Part shown: positions 36,828-37,195 of the stretch, one piece after another
Layout: the number at the start of each line of letters is the position of its first letter
Numbering within the stretch: position 1 is the stretch's first letter
Source of the DNA: Magnetovibrio sp.
Lineage (GTDB): Bacteria; Pseudomonadota; Alphaproteobacteria; Rhodospirillales; Casp-alpha2
Length of the DNA: 37,195 nucleotides
Direction: 5' to 3'
Assembly: GCA_028817665.1 (NCBI GenBank)
Contig: JAPPPF010000047.1
Span: 1 to 37,195 of the forward strand
Notes under the pieces: model-generated
Database searches by the model: none
What the model was told of the DNA's origin: nothing
What the model saw: the letters and a program-made list of their open reading frames with translations, nothing else
Made by a program: the position numbers and the translations under genes

Positions 36828-37195
36828 GTGGAACTCAACGAACGAACGGCGGCGGACCTCGCCGCCGCCATCGCCGATGGCGCGGCGACGTCGGAACAAG
36901 CCGTCGCCGCGTGCCTGGCCCGTATCGAGGCGCGCGAGGATACGGTCGGGGCCTGGGCGCACCTGGCGCCTGACCTGGCGCTGGCGCAGGCCCGCGACCG
37001 CGACCGCGCGCAGGCCGCCAGCGGGCCGCTGGGACCGCTGCACGGCGTGCCCGTCGGCATCAAGGACATCATCGACACCGCCGACCTGCCGACCGAGAAC
37101 GGGTCCGACCTGTTCCGCGGCCGCCGGCCGGTCCACGCCGCCACATGCTTGGCGCTGCTGCGCGCCGCCGGCGCGGTGATCATCGGAAAGACCGT
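36828..37195 (+). CDS. Amidase signature family protein, N-terminal part (3' partial)
   Basis: A GTG at 36828 with a strong AGGGAGGAGAGG site opens a frame that runs off the window end after 122 codons. It reads VELNERTAADLAAAIADG, then GPLGPLHGVPVGIKDIIDT, where Lys79 is the catalytic lysine of the family, then ENGSDLFRG and LRAAGAVIIGKT. The Ser-Ser part of the triad lies beyond the window. It is the second amidase in the window and is divergent from the aminotransferase gene. Confidence 0.88.
   Translation, partial: MELNERTAADLAAAIADGAATSEQAVAACLARIEAREDTVGAWAHLAPDLALAQARDRDRAQAASGPLGPLHGVPVGIKDIIDTADLPTENGSDLFRGRRPVHAATCLALLRAAGAVIIGKT

Overview
The window is a high-GC, gene-dense bacterial segment. 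Its gene set suggests an alphaproteobacterium, probably from the Rhodospirillales or a related group: a fused indolepyruvate ferredoxin oxidoreductase, MeaB, an N-formylglutamate amidohydrolase family protein, a YdiF-type CoA-transferase, and a dispersed palindromic repeat built on CCGGGCTTGACCCGG. The taxonomic placement is inference. No rRNA, tRNA, CRISPR array, insertion sequence or phage gene is visible. Both ends cut through genes, and a perfect inverted repeat at bases 1-37 looks like a foldback at a contig edge.

Layout. 1-2.5 kb: an unidentified C-terminal gene fragment, a palindromic repeat, a TerB-like protein and an MscS-type channel. 2.5-12 kb: central metabolism and housekeeping, with pyruvate carboxylase, a CoxE-like VWA protein, a zinc alcohol dehydrogenase, a secreted cyclophilin, MeaB and pyruvate kinase. 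12-17 kb: an AEC-family transporter, a metallo-beta-lactamase/receiver fusion, an amidase, a Nif11-like small protein, and a TauE exporter behind a cysteine-dioxygenase-like cupin. 17-21 kb: N-formylglutamate amidohydrolase, a CmcJ-like oxygenase-family protein, a flavin reductase, the second copy of the repeat, two cupins and a double-CDGSH iron-sulfur protein. 21-23 kb: a secreted Cys-rich repeat protein interrupted by an in-frame TAA. 23-30 kb: indolepyruvate ferredoxin oxidoreductase, a UDP-glucuronate-4-epimerase-like enzyme coupled to a DMT transporter, and a secreted protein of five Cys-paired repeats. 30-37 kb: a CoA-transferase, a haloacetate-dehalogenase-like hydrolase abutting a DMT transporter, a thioesterase and enoyl-CoA hydratase pair, a class V aminotransferase, and the start of another amidase.

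How the genes fit together. Most genes catabolise organic and amino acids: keto acids through IOR, pyruvate through Pyc and Pyk, acyl-CoAs through the CoA-transferase, hydratase and thioesterase, and amides through two amidases. Transporters lie next to several enzymes. Gene packing is very tight: four convergent pairs overlap by exactly 4 bp at CTAG or TTAG, so both stop codons use the same bases.

The most unusual items are the MBL-receiver fusion (12998-13984), the Nif11-like peptide (15533-15775), the interrupted Cys-rich repeat gene (21210-22985), the five-repeat secreted protein (28931-29974), and the two palindromic repeats with compensatory base changes.
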